A DNA stretch of 64,000 nucleotides from Curtobacterium sp. MR_MD2014 (GTDB lineage: Bacteria > Actinomycetota > Actinomycetes > Actinomycetales > Microbacteriaceae). The stretch is from assembly GCF_000772085.1 (NCBI RefSeq), contig NZ_CP009755.1, positions 1,054,001 to 1,118,000 of the forward strand, given 5' to 3'. Positions 45,291-54,482 of the stretch are shown piece by piece; within the stretch, counting starts at the first letter, position 1; every line of letters starts with the position of its first letter. A program made the position numbers and the translations under genes. The notes beneath the pieces are model-generated. The model ran no database searches. It was not told the origin of the DNA and saw only the letters and a list, made by a program, of their open reading frames with translations.

Positions 45291-48200
45291 ATGGGCTACA
45301 GCAACCCACCGATCCCGTGGTCGCAGTTCGAACGCGCCCTGTCGGACAAGCGGCCGGACAGTGCGCACGCCGGCGACGGCGGGGACAGCCCGGCCTGGTC
45401 GCGGAAGCGGTCCCGGTACGTCCCGCCGACCCCCGCCGCCGACGACGACGCCCCGGTCGTGCCGTACGCCGAGCTGCACGCGCACTCGACCTTCAGCTTC
45501 CTCGACGGCGCCAGCGGTCCGGAGCACCTGGTCGAGGAAGCTGCACGCCTGCACCTGCACGGCCTGGCGCTGACGGACCACGACGGGTTCTACGGGGCTG
45601 CCCGGATGGCGGAGGTGGCCGAGGCGTACCCGACCGTGACGACCGTGTACGGCACCGAGCTGTCCCTCGGGCTGACCGAACCGCAGAACGGCGTCCCCGA
45701 CCCGGAGGGCACACACCTGCTGCTGCTCGCCGACGGGCAGGACGGCTACCACCGGCTCGCCGCGGCCGTCACGCGGGCGAACCTGGCAGCCGGGGCCGAG
45801 AAGGGGCGGCCGCAGTACGACCTCGACGAGCTCGCGGCGCAGGCCGACGGGCACTGGCGGGTCCTCACGGGCTGCCGGAAGGGCACCGTCCGCCAGGCCC
45901 TCGAGCGCGGGGGCGAGTCGGCGGCGGACGAGGCCCTGCGTGCGCTGCTCGACCGGTTCGGCACGGCCGGGGTGGTCGTCGAGCTGACCGACCACGGGGA
46001 ACCGCTCGACACCGCCAGGAACGACGTCCTCGCGACGCTCGCGGCACGGCACGGACTCCCCGTCGTGGCGACCGGGAACGTGCACTACGCGACCCCCGAC
46101 CGCTTCCCCGTGGCGACCGCGCTGGCGGCCGTGCGGGCACGGCGGAGCCTCGACGAGATCGACGGCTGGTTGCCGGCGGCCCCGACCGCCCACCTGCGGT
46201 CCGGTGCCGAGATGGCCGCGCGCTTCGCGCGCTGGCCGGGCGCCGTCGAGACGAGCGTCGACCTGGCCGACGAGCTCGGGTTCCGGCTCCGGACCGCCAA
46301 GCCCGGGCTGCCCGACGTCGAGGTCCCCGAGGGGCACACGACGATGTCGTGGCTGCGCGAGCTCACCTGGCAGGGCGCCCGTCGGTTCTACCCGGGCAGC
46401 GCCGACGGTGTCGACCCGCAGAAGCGCGAGCGCATCGAGCGGGAGCTGTCCGTCATCGCGGACAAGGACTTCCCGGGGTACTTCCTGATCGTGCGGGACA
46501 TGGTGCAGTACGCCCGGCAGCGGGGCATCCTGTGCCAGGGGCGCGGCTCGGCGGCGAACTCGGCCGTCTGCTACCTGCTCGAGATCACCGCGGTCGACTC
46601 CATCCGGTACGGACTGCCGTTCGAGCGGTTCCTGTCGGCGATGCGCGACGAGGAGCCCGACATCGACGTCGACTTCGACTCGGACCGGCGCGAGGAGGTG
46701 ATCCAGTACGTCTACGAGAAGTACGGACGGTTCAACGCGGCGCAGGTCGCGAACGTCATCACCTACCGGCCGAAGGGCGCCGTGCGGGACATGGCGAAGG
46801 CGCTCGGGCACAGCCCCGGGCAGCAGGACGCCTGGTCGAAGCAGGTCGAGCGGTGGGGGTCGGTCACCGAGAGCCAGGACCACGACATCCCGGACACCGT
46901 GGTCGACATGGCCCAGCAGGTGCTCGGGTTCCCACGGCACCTCGGCATCCACTCCGGGGGCATGGTGCTCACCGACCGGCCCGTCGGTGAGGTCGTGCCC
47001 ATCGAGCACGCCCGCATGGACGGCCGGACCGTGCTGCAGTGGGACAAGGACGACTGCGCCTTCATGGGGCTCGTGAAGTTCGACATGCTCGGGCTCGGGA
47101 TGCTCGCGGCGCTGCAGTACTCGTTCGACCTGGCCGACGAACACTGCGGGGAGCGCTGGGACATGCACTCGATCCCGAAGGAGGAGCAGGGCGTCTACGA
47201 CCAGCTCTGCCGCGCGGACACGATCGGGGTGTTCCAGGTGGAGTCCCGCGCACAGATGGGCACCCTCCCGCGGCTGCTGCCCCGGCGGTTCTACGACCTG
47301 GTGATCGAGGTCGCGCTCGTGCGTCCCGGTCCGATCCAGGGCGGTGCCGTGCACCCGTACATCCGTCGTCGGACGGGCGAGGAACCGATCACGTACATCC
47401 ACCCGTCGCTCGAACCCGTGCTCGAGCGGACGCTCGGGGTCCCGCTCTTCCAGGAGCAGCTCATGCAGATGGCCATCGCCGTCGGCGGGTGCTCCGGGGA
47501 CGACGCCGACCTGCTCCGCCGGGCGATGGGCTCGAAGCGTGGCCTCGAGAAGATCGAGCGGCTGCGCGAGAAGCTCTACGCGGGGATGGCGGCGAACGAC
47601 ATCCACGGCGAGGACGCCGACACGATCTACGCCAAGATCCAGGCGTTCGCGAACTTCGGGTTCGCGGAGAGCCACTCGATCAGCTTCGCGCTCATCGTCT
47701 ACGCCAGCGCCTGGATGCGGCTGCACTACCCGGGGGCGTTCCTGGCGGCGTTGCTCCGGGCACAGCCGATGGGGTTCTACTCACCGCAGACCCTGGTCGC
47801 CGACGCCCGGCGGCACGGGGTGCGGGTGCTGCGGCCGGACATCCTGCGCTCGGCGGTCGACGCGACGCTGGAGCCCCTGCCCGACGCCGAGAGCGGTGCG
47901 ACCGGGGCCGACGCCTGCCTGGCCGGGGAGCAGCCGCCCGTGCTGCCGTTCGACGGCTCGCTGCCCGACGACACCGCGGAGCACCGACGCGACGGGGCCT
48001 TCGCCGTCCGCCTGGGCCTGGCCGAGGTCGCCTCGCTCGGCCGGCGGAGCGCCGAGGCGATCGTCGCGGAGCGGGCGGCGCACGGGCCCTTCACGGACAT
48101 GTCCGACCTGGCCCGTCGTGTCCGGCTGACGACCGCGCAGCTCGAGGCCCTGGCCGCAGCGGACGCCTTCGCCGGGCTCGGGATCGACCGGCGCAGCGGC

Positions 48201-48704
48201 ATGTGGTCGGCGGCGCAGGCGGCTGCGGAACGACCCGACCAGCTGCCCGACACCCAGGTCACCGTGCAGCCGCCGCTGTTCGGGCAGATGACGAGCGGGG
48301 ACGTCCTGATCGCGGACATGTGGTCGACGGGCATGTCGACCGACGACCACCCGGTCCACCACGTCCGCCCGCGACTGCGCGCCCGCGGGGTGCTCAGCGT
48401 GCAGGACACCGCGACGGCGGAGACCGGACGACGGGTCGAGGTGGGCGGCATCGTGACGCACCGGCAACGCCCGGCGACGGCGTCGGGCATCACGTTCCTG
48501 AACGTCGAGGACGAGACCGGGCTGGTGAACGTCATCTGCAGCGTCGGCGTGTGGGGACGGTACCGGCGGGTGGCACGGGAGTCGCCGGCCGTGGTGGTGC
48601 GGGGGATCCTCGAGCGGTCGCCGGACGGCGTGGTGAACCTGGTGGCGGACCGGATCGAGCACCTGCCGCTGGCGGTGCGGACCCGGTCGCGGGACTTCCA
48701 ATGA
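45291..48704 (+). CDS. dnaE2: Error-prone DNA polymerase DnaE2 (ImuC)
   Basis: 1137 residues. An N-terminal PHP domain starts at YAELHAHSTFSFLDGAS (about 60). The polymerase core has SAANSAVCYLLEIT and PDIDVDFDSDRREEVIQYVYEKYG near 456 with the metal-binding Asp residues; QGRGSAANS is present. An OB domain near 1050 (VEVGGIVTHRQRP) is present. It lacks the C-terminal tau-binding region of replicative DnaE1. It carries out mutagenic synthesis over lesions with ImuA' and ImuB. The ATG follows AAGGAG. It is convergent with the histidine kinase gene, 3 bp apart. Confidence 0.96.
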   Translation: MGYSNPPIPWSQFERALSDKRPDSAHAGDGGDSPAWSRKRSRYVPPTPAADDDAPVVPYAELHAHSTFSFLDGASGPEHLVEEAARLHLHGLALTDHDGFYGAARMAEVAEAYPTVTTVYGTELSLGLTEPQNGVPDPEGTHLLLLADGQDGYHRLAAAVTRANLAAGAEKGRPQYDLDELAAQADGHWRVLTGCRKGTVRQALERGGESAADEALRALLDRFGTAGVVVELTDHGEPLDTARNDVLATLAARHGLPVVATGNVHYATPDRFPVATALAAVRARRSLDEIDGWLPAAPTAHLRSGAEMAARFARWPGAVETSVDLADELGFRLRTAKPGLPDVEVPEGHTTMSWLRELTWQGARRFYPGSADGVDPQKRERIERELSVIADKDFPGYFLIVRDMVQYARQRGILCQGRGSAANSAVCYLLEITAVDSIRYGLPFERFLSAMRDEEPDIDVDFDSDRREEVIQYVYEKYGRFNAAQVANVITYRPKGAVRDMAKALGHSPGQQDAWSKQVERWGSVTESQDHDIPDTVVDMAQQVLGFPRHLGIHSGGMVLTDRPVGEVVPIEHARMDGRTVLQWDKDDCAFMGLVKFDMLGLGMLAALQYSFDLADEHCGERWDMHSIPKEEQGVYDQLCRADTIGVFQVESRAQMGTLPRLLPRRFYDLVIEVALVRPGPIQGGAVHPYIRRRTGEEPITYIHPSLEPVLERTLGVPLFQEQLMQMAIAVGGCSGDDADLLRRAMGSKRGLEKIERLREKLYAGMAANDIHGEDADTIYAKIQAFANFGFAESHSISFALIVYASAWMRLHYPGAFLAALLRAQPMGFYSPQTLVADARRHGVRVLRPDILRSAVDATLEPLPDAESGATGADACLAGEQPPVLPFDGSLPDDTAEHRRDGAFAVRLGLAEVASLGRRSAEAIVAERAAHGPFTDMSDLARRVRLTTAQLEALAAADAFAGLGIDRRSGMWSAAQAAAERPDQLPDTQVTVQPPLFGQMTSGDVLIADMWSTGMSTDDHPVHHVRPRLRARGVLSVQDTATAETGRRVEVGGIVTHRQRPATASGITFLNVEDETGLVNVICSVGVWGRYRRVARESPAVVVRGILERSPDGVVNLVADRIEHLPLAVRTRSRDFQ

Positions 48705-48707
48705 CCG

Positions 48708-50207
48708 TCAGGACGCGGTCTGCTCGCGCACCACGGGGATGCGCACGGTGACCTCGAGGCCACCGGACCGGACGTTGCGGAGGGCAGCCGTTCCTCCCGA
48801 CCGTTCCGCGATCGCGCGCACGATCGCGAGCCCGAGGCCCGAGCCGCCCGGCACCGGCACCCCGCCCGTCGCCGGGTCCGGGTCGCGGCGCGACGTCCGG
48901 GCCTCGTCCGGCCGGGTGAATCGGTCGAACGCGACGGGGATGAACGACTCCGGGACACCGGGTCCGTCGTCGGTCACCTGCAGGACACCCTCGTCGCCCT
49001 CGACCCGCCACGACACGAAGACGCCACCACCACGGGGGAGTGCGGCGACCGCGTTGCTCGCCGTGTTGGTGACGAGCTGCGCCATGCCACCGGTGTCGAG
49101 GCGGAAGCGTGGTTCCGCCGCTCCGACCGGGTCCGGGGTCCGTTCGAGGTCGAAGTCCACCGTGATGTCCTTCGCCGAGGCGATGAGGCGCACCCGGTCG
49201 ACGGCGGCCATGACCTCGTCGCCCAGGTCGCTCCAGGCGGTGGTCGGCTGCGCGCCGTCCTGCTCGCGTTCCTCCGCGTCCTCGATGCGCGACAGCGTGA
49301 GCAGGTCGTTCGCGAGCCGCGAGAGCCGGGCGACGCTCCGCTTGGCGCGGTCGATGTGCGCCGCGAGCGCCGCAGCGTCGTCGCCGTCGAGCGACGCCAG
49401 GTCGAGCTGGGTGGTGAGGATCGCGAGGGGCGTGCGCAGCTCGTGGCTGGCGTCGGAGACCATCTGACGCTCGCGTTCGGTCACCTGGCGGGTGCGTGCG
49501 AGGAAGGCGTTCAGCGTGGTGGCGAGCGAGGCCAGTTCGTCCTGCGCCGGACCGACCGGCAGCTCGGCGCGCTCGGGGGCGACGGAGAGCCGTTCGGCCT
49601 CGCGGCGCATCCGGTTCACCGGGCGGAGCGCCGCGGTGGCGAGCGCCCACGACGCGATGCCGAAGGCGATGAGGATCGCGAGGCCGGTGAGCGACAGCGT
49701 GGTGGTGAGGTCGTCGACCACGATCGCCTCGGCCTGCGAGTTGCGTGCGGCGACGACGGTCCAGCGTCCGGCGGCGTTGACCGGGTGCTCGATGACGACG
49801 CGGTACTCGGACCCGGAGACGGTGATGAGCGACGTGCCCGACTCGGTCGACGTCAGGCTGCCGAGCGCCCGCTCGACCCGGGGCGGCATGGTCGACAGCC
49901 GGATCTGGCCCGACGGGGCCACGACGGCGACGAGCTGGGCGTTGCCCGGTGCGGACAGGTCCGGGTCGCTGTCGACCTCCAGCGTCGCCACGTACGGGTC
50001 GACGTCGGCGTCGAGCAGGGTGCGGGTGGCGCTCGCGACGACGCTGACGACCTGGAAGCGCATGACGAGCACGAGCAGCAGGATCACGACCGCCGCGATC
50101 GCCGTCGAGCCGATCGTGATGCGGGCGCGGAGCGAGAGCACCCGGAGCGGCCGGGGCAGGCCGCGTCCGCCGCGGACCGTCCCGGTCGTGGGTGCCGACC
50201 CGGTCAC
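48708..50207 (-). CDS. Two-component sensor histidine kinase
   Basis: 499 residues from GTG 50207, overlapping the response regulator stop (GTGA). Two membrane helices (about 33-55 and 165-185) enclose an extracytoplasmic sensor domain of about 110 residues. HAMP is about 190-240. The phospho-accepting His255 is in SDASHELRTPLAIL. The ATP domain has an N box (TNTASNAVAAL), DDGPGVPE, FDRFTRPDE and GSGLGLAIVRAI. The signal is not evident. The regulator gene lies upstream in the same operon. Confidence 0.95.
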   Translation of the reverse strand: MTGSAPTTGTVRGGRGLPRPLRVLSLRARITIGSTAIAAVVILLLVLVMRFQVVSVVASATRTLLDADVDPYVATLEVDSDPDLSAPGNAQLVAVVAPSGQIRLSTMPPRVERALGSLTSTESGTSLITVSGSEYRVVIEHPVNAAGRWTVVAARNSQAEAIVVDDLTTTLSLTGLAILIAFGIASWALATAALRPVNRMRREAERLSVAPERAELPVGPAQDELASLATTLNAFLARTRQVTERERQMVSDASHELRTPLAILTTQLDLASLDGDDAAALAAHIDRAKRSVARLSRLANDLLTLSRIEDAEEREQDGAQPTTAWSDLGDEVMAAVDRVRLIASAKDITVDFDLERTPDPVGAAEPRFRLDTGGMAQLVTNTASNAVAALPRGGGVFVSWRVEGDEGVLQVTDDGPGVPESFIPVAFDRFTRPDEARTSRRDPDPATGGVPVPGGSGLGLAIVRAIAERSGGTAALRNVRSGGLEVTVRIPVVREQTAS

Positions 50208-50881
50208 GCCCCGAGCAGGTCGAGCCGGTAGCCGCGGCCCCGGACCGTCGCGATGGCGACCGTCGCCTCGTGCGAGGTCAGCTTCTTGCGGAGGTACGAG
50301 ATGTACTGCTCGACGACGTTCGGGTCCACGTGCTGCGAGCCGTCCCAGACCTCCTCGAGGATCTTCGGGCGGTCGACGACGGTCCCGACCGACCGGGCGA
50401 GCAGCCGGAGCAGGGCGAACTCGGTCGGGCTGACGGCGACGCGCTGCCCCTTGATCGACACCCGTCGGGCCTCGGAGTCGATGGCGACGTCGCCGACCTC
50501 GATGACCCGCTGCCCGGCAGCCGACTCGCGGCGACCGAGCGCGCGGAGGCGGGCGGTCAGCTCGGCGAACGCGAAGGGCTTCGTGAGGTAGTCGTCCGCA
50601 CCCGCGTCGAGTCCGAAGACCCGGTCGTCGACGGCGTCACGTGCGGTGACGAGCAGGATGCGCACGGGGTCCTCCCGCTCGCGGATCCGGCGGGCGAGCT
50701 CGAAGCCGGACATGCCCGGCATCATGACGTCGACGACCGCGAGGTCGAAGGCCTGCTCGCCGAGGGCGATGAGCGCCTCGACACCGTTCTCGACCGCCGT
50801 GACGCGGTACCCCTCTGCCGCGAGCCCACGCTCCATGAGCGCGCGCATCTCGTCGTCGTCCTCGACCACCAACAGGCGCAT
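50204..50881 (-). CDS. Response regulator, OmpR/PhoB family
   Basis: 225 residues. The receiver domain has the acidic pocket VVEDDDEM (7-10), phospho-accepting Asp51 (VVDVMMPGMSG), and Lys in YLTKPFAFAEL. The C-terminal winged helix has SPTEFALLRLLARSVGTVVDRPKILEEVW and YISYLRKKLTS. It is paired with the kinase downstream by GTGA overlap. GAGGAGG lies 6-12 nt before the ATG. Its targets are unknown. Confidence 0.96.
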   Translation of the reverse strand: MRLLVVEDDDEMRALMERGLAAEGYRVTAVENGVEALIALGEQAFDLAVVDVMMPGMSGFELARRIREREDPVRILLVTARDAVDDRVFGLDAGADDYLTKPFAFAELTARLRALGRRESAAGQRVIEVGDVAIDSEARRVSIKGQRVAVSPTEFALLRLLARSVGTVVDRPKILEEVWDGSQHVDPNVVEQYISYLRKKLTSHEATVAIATVRGRGYRLDLLGA

Positions 50882-51098
50882 GATCGACCTCCTCGGCCCC
50901 CATCGTGGCAGGGAACGGCGGTCCGTGGGCGGTTCCGGGTGGGAAGAGGCTGAATCTCGTCACAGTGACCCCGCCACGCCACCCGGACGAGGGCAGAACG
51001 GTCCGTCCCGCAGAGGGGGGTATCGGCCTCGCGAGCAGCGCGTTGCTAGGCTCCGCAGCGGACACGGCGTACCCGACGCAGTGTCCCGAGGGGGCACC

Positions 51099-51584
51099 AT
51101 GCAGGATCAGGAGAACCGTCCGTACCGTCCGGACGACAGCGTCCACCCGGCCATCGTCCGGTTGCACGCGGAGCTCGAGGCGGCACGGCACGGCATCGAC
51201 GTGCTCGGCGAGCTGGAGGACGCCCGCCGCGAGCGGGTCGTCGCGGAGCTGCTGAGCGCGGTGCCGGACGTCGCGAGCCGTGCGGCGTACGAGGCCGGCG
51301 CCGATCGCGCGGTCGCGACCATCCAGGGCTTCGAGGGGGTCCGCTCCGACGAGCACGAGTCGGGGACGGCGCTGTGGGACCGACTCGTCCTCACGGCCGT
51401 CGAGGCAGCGGCCGCGGTGGAGCCGACCGAGGTCGAACGGACTGCCGTCGAGTCGACTGCCGTCGAACCGGCCGCCGCGTCCGAGCCGGCAGCAGTGGGC
51501 GGGGGATCGCCCACGCTCGCTCCCGCCGCGGACGCCGCACACCCGGCGGCGTCCGGTCACGCCGCACACCGCGCCACGGCCTGA
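51099..51584 (+). CDS. Hypothetical protein
   Basis: 161 residues from ATG 51099, with GAGGGGG upstream. Residues 17-90 look like a helical domain (VHPAIVRLHAELEAARHGID, then LGELEDARRERVVAELLSAV). The rest is disordered and repetitive: EPTEVERTAVESTAVEPAAAS, then Ala/Pro/His. There is no membrane segment. TAGGCT at 51048-51053 is a -10 candidate. I do not recognise it. It is divergent from the response regulator (217 bp) and convergent with the FUSC gene (20 bp). Confidence 0.7.
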   Translation: MQDQENRPYRPDDSVHPAIVRLHAELEAARHGIDVLGELEDARRERVVAELLSAVPDVASRAAYEAGADRAVATIQGFEGVRSDEHESGTALWDRLVLTAVEAAAAVEPTEVERTAVESTAVEPAAASEPAAVGGGSPTLAPAADAAHPAASGHAAHRATA

Positions 51585-51604
51585 CGCCGCGCGCCGCGCG
51601 GACC

Positions 51605-52681
51605 TCAGTCGTCCTCGCCGAGCAGCTCCTCCCGCACCCGTCGGATGTCCTCGAGCAGGGCGCCGATGAGCACCCAGTGCCGCGAGTTCGGCCGGACGAC
51701 CTCGAGCGGCGCCGTCAGCGCGGGCTCCGCGGCCGTCGTGTCGTCGGCGGCGGTGCCCGTGAAGCCGTCGCGCTCCGCGTGGTGCAGCCGCGTCGCCTCG
51801 ACCCGTGCGCTCAGTGCTCGGACGTCCGCCCCGATGCGGGCGACCTCGGTCGCGATGCTCCCCACCACCGGGTCCGACCGGAGGTCCGGCGCCGTGTTGT
51901 CGCGGATCGCCCGGGTCATCCCGGTGACCCGTGTGACCAGGACGCGCAGGTGCTCCGCGACCGTCGTGTCCCGCTGCAGGATCGTTCGGTGTCGGCCACC
52001 ACGGGGGTTCATCGTCAGCGACTCGCCCGCCGCGGTGAGCGAGGCCTCGGCGCGGGCGTGCTGCTGCCGGAGGGCCCGCGCCTGGCGCAGGGCCTCGTCC
52101 CACCGCTCGGCGTCCCAGCCCTCGGTGAGGCCGATCGCGATCCGTTCGAACGCGGCGGCGGTGTCCCGGGCCAGTCGGGCGACCGCGAGGTGCGCCGGTT
52201 CGAGGAGCACGGGCGGCACGATCACGGCGTTCACCGCGAGTGCGACGACGGCGCCGACGACGGTCTCGAGGACCCGGTCGGCCGAGTAGTTCGGCGTGAC
52301 GACCCCCGCGGTGAGCACGAGCATGCCGCTGATGCCCACCTGGGTTGCCGACGTCGGGGTCAGACGGAGTGCCCAGCTCAGCAGGATCGCCAGCACGATG
52401 ACGACGAGCACGACCCAGACGCCGTCACCGAAGACCAGGTGGAAGGCGGTCGCCAGCACGACGCCGAGCACCACGCCGGCGCTGCGCTCGAGGCCCTTCA
52501 CGAACGACTGGTTGATGCTCGGCTGCACGACGAGCAGCGCGGCGATCGCGGCGAAGGTCGGGAACGGCCCGTCGATGAGCGCACGGCAGAGCAGGACCGC
52601 CGCGACCACCGCGACCGCGGTCTTCACGACCTGCAGGAACGGTGTGCGGCTGGAACTGCGGAGGCGCGCGACCGGGTTCAC
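51605..52681 (-). CDS. FUSC-family integral membrane protein
   Basis: 358 residues from GTG 52681. Six membrane helices in the first half include TAVAVVAAVLLCRALIDGPFPTFAAIAALLVVQPSINQSFVKGLER, typical of FUSC/aromatic acid exporter-like proteins. The second half is a cytoplasmic helical domain ending in an acidic tail. A frame open to 52747 would overlap the divergent phosphotransferase; TACCGT lies 7 nt before GTG 52681, supporting the shorter leaderless form. It may export an organic acid or stress the envelope; the substrate is unknown. Confidence 0.85.
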   Translation of the reverse strand: MNPVARLRSSSRTPFLQVVKTAVAVVAAVLLCRALIDGPFPTFAAIAALLVVQPSINQSFVKGLERSAGVVLGVVLATAFHLVFGDGVWVVLVVIVLAILLSWALRLTPTSATQVGISGMLVLTAGVVTPNYSADRVLETVVGAVVALAVNAVIVPPVLLEPAHLAVARLARDTAAAFERIAIGLTEGWDAERWDEALRQARALRQQHARAEASLTAAGESLTMNPRGGRHRTILQRDTTVAEHLRVLVTRVTGMTRAIRDNTAPDLRSDPVVGSIATEVARIGADVRALSARVEATRLHHAERDGFTGTAADDTTAAEPALTAPLEVVRPNSRHWVLIGALLEDIRRVREELLGEDD

Positions 52682-52688
52682 GACGACC

Positions 52689-52694
52689 ACGGTA
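52689..52694 (-). promoter_or_regulatory. -10 element of the FUSC gene (leaderless)
   Basis: TACCGT on the minus strand, 7 nt before GTG 52681. Confidence 0.4.
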
Positions 52695-52761
52695 GCCACC
52701 AGCCGCACGCCGAGCCGTGCACGATGGCGACGAAACCGCCGCGGCACGGTTGACTGGTCAC

Positions 52762-54006
52762 GTGTGGCCCAACCACGAGCGCATCATCCCGCAGGCCTTC
52801 GCCGGCTCCGGGACCTCCGTGGTCGCCGCGCGCGCCCACTCGGTCGAGCCGTCGGGCAACGGCTACCTGTACGGCTACGAGGTCGACACCGTCGACCGGG
52901 CCGGTCAGCGCGCCACCGTCCTGACCTACGTCGACACGGGTGGCGCCCACGACCAGAACAGCGCCGTCGTCACCGACCCCGCCACGGGCGAGCCGGTCTC
53001 GGTCTGGGCCTACCCGAACGACCCGGGCCTCCCGGTGCTGCCGCAGGTGACGTACCGCGACGCCGTCGCCGAGCTCCTCGCCGGCCTCGGCCTGCCGGTC
53101 ACCGCCCCGACGCTGTCGGTCGCCGCCTACCGCCCGGGCAAGCGCGCGGTCGTGCGCGTGGACGCCCCGGAGCGCGTGCTGTTCCTGAAGATCGTCCGCC
53201 CGCACCGCGTCGCGCCGATCGTCGAGACCCACGAGCAGTTCGTCGCCGCCGGGCTGCCGGTCCCGCGGGTGCTGTCGAGCCGGGGCGACGGCCTGCTCGT
53301 GCTCGAGCGCATCCGCGGGGTGCCCGCGGGCAGCCGCATCACCGAGATCGCCGACGACCCGCGGTTCGTCGCCTCCCTCGCCGCCCTGACCGGCCGGATC
53401 GCGACGGTGCCGATGACGCAGCAGGCCCGCGCGGACGCGATGGACCACGCCGACTGGCACCGGCGCACGCTCGTCGCCGCCCTGCCGCAGGACGCGGCCG
53501 AGATCGACGAGCTCTACGACGGCATCGGACGGCGGTCCATCGGTTGGGGGGCCGCCCCCAAGCAGGTGGTGCACGGCGACCTGCACCTCGAGCAGGTCTT
53601 CGTCGACGAGGACGAGCCGTGGCGCATCTCCGGCCTGCTCGACATCGACACGGCGGGCTGGGGGTTCCCGGTCCGCGACGTGGGTGCGGTCGTCGCGCAC
53701 CTGGTCGTCACCGGCCTGTGGCACCGGTCCCGTGGGGACGCCGAGCGCGGGGCAGCGGCGGAGCGGCTCGCCGACGCGGTCGCCCGCGACTGGGTCGCCC
53801 GGAACCCGGCCGAGGCCGACCGCATCGGTCCGGCGATCGGCGCGCAGCTCCTCGCGCACGCCGGTGGGCAGGCGACGACCGGGTCCGAGAACGGCATCCG
53901 GACGGCGCAGCAGCTGCTGGCGGCGACGCGTGCGGCGCTCGCCGAGGCGGCGCCGACGGTGCCGTCGGCCGGCACCCTCCGTCCGCGGTCGGCACCGCAG
54001 GTCTGA
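52762..54006 (+). CDS. Phosphotransferase of the APH/choline kinase fold
   Basis: About 414 residues from GTG 52762; an earlier GTG at 52717 is in frame. The kinase core has VVHGDLHLEQVFVDED near 271 (HGD with catalytic Asp) and GLLDIDTAGWGFPVRDVGAVV, the DxD metal motif. The Lys-bearing strand is ERVLFLKIVRPH. A separate N-terminal domain of about 100 residues (IIPQAFAGSGTSVVAARAH) precedes it, resembling in layout the N-cap of maltokinase-like enzymes. The substrate may be a sugar or small molecule. No resistance role can be claimed. Confidence 0.85.
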   Translation: MWPNHERIIPQAFAGSGTSVVAARAHSVEPSGNGYLYGYEVDTVDRAGQRATVLTYVDTGGAHDQNSAVVTDPATGEPVSVWAYPNDPGLPVLPQVTYRDAVAELLAGLGLPVTAPTLSVAAYRPGKRAVVRVDAPERVLFLKIVRPHRVAPIVETHEQFVAAGLPVPRVLSSRGDGLLVLERIRGVPAGSRITEIADDPRFVASLAALTGRIATVPMTQQARADAMDHADWHRRTLVAALPQDAAEIDELYDGIGRRSIGWGAAPKQVVHGDLHLEQVFVDEDEPWRISGLLDIDTAGWGFPVRDVGAVVAHLVVTGLWHRSRGDAERGAAAERLADAVARDWVARNPAEADRIGPAIGAQLLAHAGGQATTGSENGIRTAQQLLAATRAALAEAAPTVPSAGTLRPRSAPQV

Positions 54007-54482
54007 CCCGGCCGTCGGACGGTCGCCGGCCGCGCGGTGGTGGTGGGCAGCGCCTCCCGGCCGTCGTGGCGTCCCGTCCACCGCGCGGCCGGACGGGAGG
54101 CGCGACGCGCGCGGGTCCCGTCGAGTCGCCTCCGTCGGGGGTGCGGGAGTAAACTGAGCCCAGCACGCACCGTGTCGTCGCGTGCCGCGTCGTTTCCGGA
54201 CGTGGCAGTCGGTCACTTGACCGACGTGGGGACCGGATCCGTGGGCGTCCGACGGGCACCACGTGCGTGCGACGGCGCCGGGTCCCGGCGCGGATCGTCG
54301 TGTCGAGCACCCGAGGGGTGCCGGCCGCACGGACCGCGGGAGTCCACCGGACGTCCCACGGCGGGACCGGCGCACGAGCGGGCCAGGGTGGCCCGCGGAC
54401 CGGGGTCGTGCCAGACGCCGGTCGAGGACTTCCCGCCACGACGGCGGCTCGCCCGTGGAGAACGGGCGGAACAGGAGGAGCG
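54007..54482. other. Family A palindrome and long helicase leader
   Basis: 475 bp without a gene. GCGCCTCCCGGCCG (54050) and its inverse CGGGAGGCGC (54094-54103) form a family A palindrome 34 bp apart. TAAACT at 54150-54155 is a -10 candidate, which would give the helicase a leader of about 320 nt. The leader has several short GC stems but no recognisable riboswitch and no credible frame. Confidence 0.5.
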
